DNA from: Pseudomonadota bacterium
GTDB lineage: Bacteria > Pseudomonadota > Alphaproteobacteria > Rhizobiales > Rhizobiaceae
Length of the DNA: 57,958 bases
Assembly: GCA_023387775.1 (NCBI GenBank)
Contig: JAEWHN010000384.1
Span: 1 to 57,958, forward strand
Direction of reading: 5' to 3'
The stretch's first letter is position 1. Each line of letters begins with the position of its first letter. Made by a program: the position numbers and the translations under genes. Under the pieces are notes generated by a model, which saw nothing but the letters and a program-made list of their open reading frames with translations, was not told where the DNA came from and did no database searches. This document shows, in pieces, positions 56,307 to 57,958 of the stretch.

Positions 56307-56440
56307 GTCGTATTAGCCTGGGCAAATCGTCGTTGCCTGCGGCATAGCCGCCTTGGCTTCGTGGCACAATGCCGAAAGGGCGTGGGGCTTGCATTGGTCG
56401 CACGCCTGTCCCATGTGGTGAATACCAACCGGAACGCTCC

Positions 56441-56674
56441 ATGACGGCAATCGAATCGCCCTGCATACTCGTCTGCTCGGTCGACATGAAGACCGGCTAC
56501 TGCTTTGGCTGCGGGCGCACCCGCGAAGAGATTTCCGGCTGGATCGGCATGACGCCCCAGCGCCGGCGCGAGGTGATGGCGGAGCTTCCGGCAAGGCTGG
56601 ATACGGTGGAGCGGCGCCCTCGCCGCGAAACCCGCCGCGCCCGCATGGCGCGCGAACGCGACGCAGCGAGCTGA
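56441..56674 (+). CDS. DUF1289-family Fe-S-like small protein
   Basis: 77 aa. The DUF1289 signature is present: ESPCILVCSVDMKTGYCFGC, GRTREEISGWIGMTPQRRRE, with four conserved Cys. The C-terminus is Arg-rich and basic. The family is widespread in proteobacteria; no activity is established. It lies 4 bp upstream of the aspartic protease gene. Confidence 0.92.
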   Translation: MTAIESPCILVCSVDMKTGYCFGCGRTREEISGWIGMTPQRRREVMAELPARLDTVERRPRRETRRARMARERDAAS

Positions 56675-56678
56675 CGAC

Positions 56679-57386
56679 ATGGCGGGCCGTTGGATCTGGA
56701 TCGTTCTGGCGGTTATGGCTGCGGGACTGCTGTTCCTCGTGCTGAACGACATGAGCGGAGGCGCTTCGGGCATTTCCAGCGACACGTTCGGGAGCGTTCT
56801 TTATCTCGGCATATTCGGTGCCGTGATCGGCGCCGGCATCCTCAATGCCCGGCACCGCTTCGGCGACGTGGCGCGAATACTTGGACTTTGGCTGCTGCTG
56901 GCGCTGGTGTTGGTGGCCGGCTACCAATACCGCTACGAATTGCAGGACATTGCCAGCCGCGTCACCGCCGGCCTGGTTCCGGGTAGCCCGATGTCGTTTA
57001 CCGATGCCGATGGACGATCGACCGTGACGCTGGACAAATTGCCGAACGGCCATTTCGAGGCACGGGTCACAATCGACGGCGCGCCGATCCGCGCGCTGAT
57101 CGACACGGGCGCGACCAGCATCGTGCTGACGGCTGCAGATGCCGAGCGCGCCGGCTTCGATCCATCCGCGCTGAACTACACGATCCCCGTCTCGACCGCC
57201 AACGGCAACGCCACCGCGGCCCGCGTGGTGGCCGGCAACATAACGCTTGGTGCGATCACCCGGCGCAACATGCCGGTGCTGGTGGCCGCACCGGGAATGC
57301 TGGGCCAAAGCCTGCTTGGCATGGACTTCATCAGCTCGCTGTCGGGTTTCGACATTCGCGGCGACCGCATGATCATGCGCGACTGA
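56679..57386 (+). CDS. TIGR02281-type retropepsin-like aspartic protease, membrane-anchored
   Basis: 235 aa. Three N-terminal hydrophobic stretches (IWIVLAVMAAGLLFLVLNDM, LYLGIFGAVIGAGILNA, ILGLWLLLALVLVAGYQY) anchor the protein. The C-terminal clan-AA domain has the catalytic DTG in RALIDTGATSIVLTAADAER and the second hydrophobic-Gly element LGQSLLGMDFISSLSGF. Probably acts as a dimer in the periplasm; substrates are unknown. Confidence 0.92.
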   Translation: MAGRWIWIVLAVMAAGLLFLVLNDMSGGASGISSDTFGSVLYLGIFGAVIGAGILNARHRFGDVARILGLWLLLALVLVAGYQYRYELQDIASRVTAGLVPGSPMSFTDADGRSTVTLDKLPNGHFEARVTIDGAPIRALIDTGATSIVLTAADAERAGFDPSALNYTIPVSTANGNATAARVVAGNITLGAITRRNMPVLVAAPGMLGQSLLGMDFISSLSGFDIRGDRMIMRD

Positions 57387-57390
57387 GAAA

Positions 57391-57958
57391 TCAGGCTGCC
57401 TGGCCGGCGCGCTCCAGTTCGACAGCCGCGAAGGCCTGGTGCAAAACCTCCGGCCCCGCTCCCGGGCGTGTGGCGTCGGTGGAAAGGATTTGACGGAACC
57501 GCCGCGCGCCCGGCTGGCCGTGGAACAGCCCCACCATGTGGCGGGTGACGTGGGCGAGCCGGCCACCACGCTCGATATGACGTGCGGCATACTCTGCCAT
57601 GGCGTCGATCAGCCCCCCAAAATCGAACTCCCGTTCAGGCTCACCAAACAGGACCGCATCGACCTGCGCAAGTATGCCAGGCGTGTGATAGGCAGCGCGG
57701 CCGAGCATGACCCCATCGACGTGATCGAGGTGCCCGCGCGCTTCATCCAGTGACTGAACACCGCCATTGATGCCAATGAACTGCTTGTTGTTTTTTGCCT
57801 TGAGGCGATAGACCCGGCCATAGTCGAGCGGCGGAATATCCCGGTTCTCCTTCGGGCTCAGGCCCTCCAGCCAGGCCTTGCGCGCATGCACCCAGAGCGC
57901 GTCGACACCTGCGGCGAAGACGCGATCAGAAAGTGCGTCGAGCGCCACTTCGGGGTCC
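57391..57958 (-). CDS. dusA: tRNA-dihydrouridine synthase A, N-terminal part outside window
   Basis: Open to the right window edge; about 189 C-terminal codons are visible. DusA reduces specific uridines in the tRNA D-loop using FMN and NADPH. Seen: VDALWVHARKAWLEGLSPKE with the family-specific HARKAWLxGLSPKE block, then NNKQFIGINGGVQSLDEARG, the FMN-phosphate-binding region DGVMLGRAAYHTPG and a helical C-terminal domain (HVTRHMVGLFHGQPGARRFR). The upstream part including the catalytic Cys region is missing. Confidence 0.93.
   Translation of the reverse strand, partial: DPEVALDALSDRVFAAGVDALWVHARKAWLEGLSPKENRDIPPLDYGRVYRLKAKNNKQFIGINGGVQSLDEARGHLDHVDGVMLGRAAYHTPGILAQVDAVLFGEPEREFDFGGLIDAMAEYAARHIERGGRLAHVTRHMVGLFHGQPGARRFRQILSTDATRPGAGPEVLHQAFAAVELERAGQAA

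Overview
The window is GC-rich DNA from an alphaproteobacterium, most likely of the Rhizobiales (Phyllobacteriaceae/Mesorhizobium-like). This is inferred from gene content (ExoP/ExoF-type polysaccharide genes, CobT, a DivJ/PleC-like histidine kinase, DUF1289, a TIGR02281-type aspartic protease, DusA) and from prophage genes of rhizobial type. No taxonomic search was possible.

Layout. (1) 1-6465: an exopolysaccharide cluster. A chain-length determinant runs leftward off the window edge. Diverging from it are a Wza/ExoF-like export lipoprotein, a glycosyltransferase, an undecaprenyl-phosphate sugar-1-phosphate transferase and an O-antigen ligase-like polymerase, all translationally coupled or tightly packed. 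(2) 6530-6606: tRNA-Pro(GGG), leftward. (3) 6568-50140: a complete-looking temperate siphophage of about 43.6 kb, bounded by a 44-bp perfect direct repeat (the 5' half of the tRNA gene). (4) 50141-57958: chromosome again: YmgE/GlsB membrane protein, Lrp/AsnC regulator, uracil-DNA glycosylase-like protein, glutathione transferase, SNase-like nuclease, histidine kinase, cobT, DUF1289 protein, aspartic protease and a partial dusA.

Prophage logic. An XRE repressor (45305, rightward, apparently leaderless) and a Cro-like protein (45210, leftward) diverge from a region with three copies of an operator related to TTACCATCATGGTAA. Two more copies cover a second, rightward promoter at about 46139. That promoter feeds a short operon: two tiny membrane proteins, a MazZ-like dNTP pyrophosphohydrolase, a Gp37/Gp68 protein, an ASCH protein, a zinc-ribbon protein, an excisionase-like HTH protein and the integrase. 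The leftward promoter starts an almost gap-free operon of about 37 kb. Its early part encodes DNA-binding proteins, three DNA methyltransferases of different chemistry and an HNH nuclease. Then come a NusG-like putative antiterminator, HNH nuclease, terminases, portal, S49 protease, HK97 capsid, connectors, tail tube, frameshifted tail chaperones, a 1353-aa tape measure, tail-tip proteins and a lysis cassette with nested spanin genes. Three rightward genes sit outside this plan as morons: a small unknown protein, a Ku-family protein and a Flp-type pilin.

Most unusual. (a) The early operon carries look-alikes of host cell-cycle and chromosome proteins: a CtrA-type DNA-binding domain without a receiver, a GapR homologue and a DnaA domain-IV-only protein, together with two adenine methylases. 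(b) Two neighbouring tail-tip proteins each contain a related von Willebrand factor A domain with an intact MIDAS motif, inserted at unrelated positions. (c) The phage appears to bring its own copy of the tRNA-Pro promoter, rebuilding the gene it interrupts. (d) The tail chaperone gene has a textbook A AAA AAC slippery site followed by a perfect 12-bp stem.
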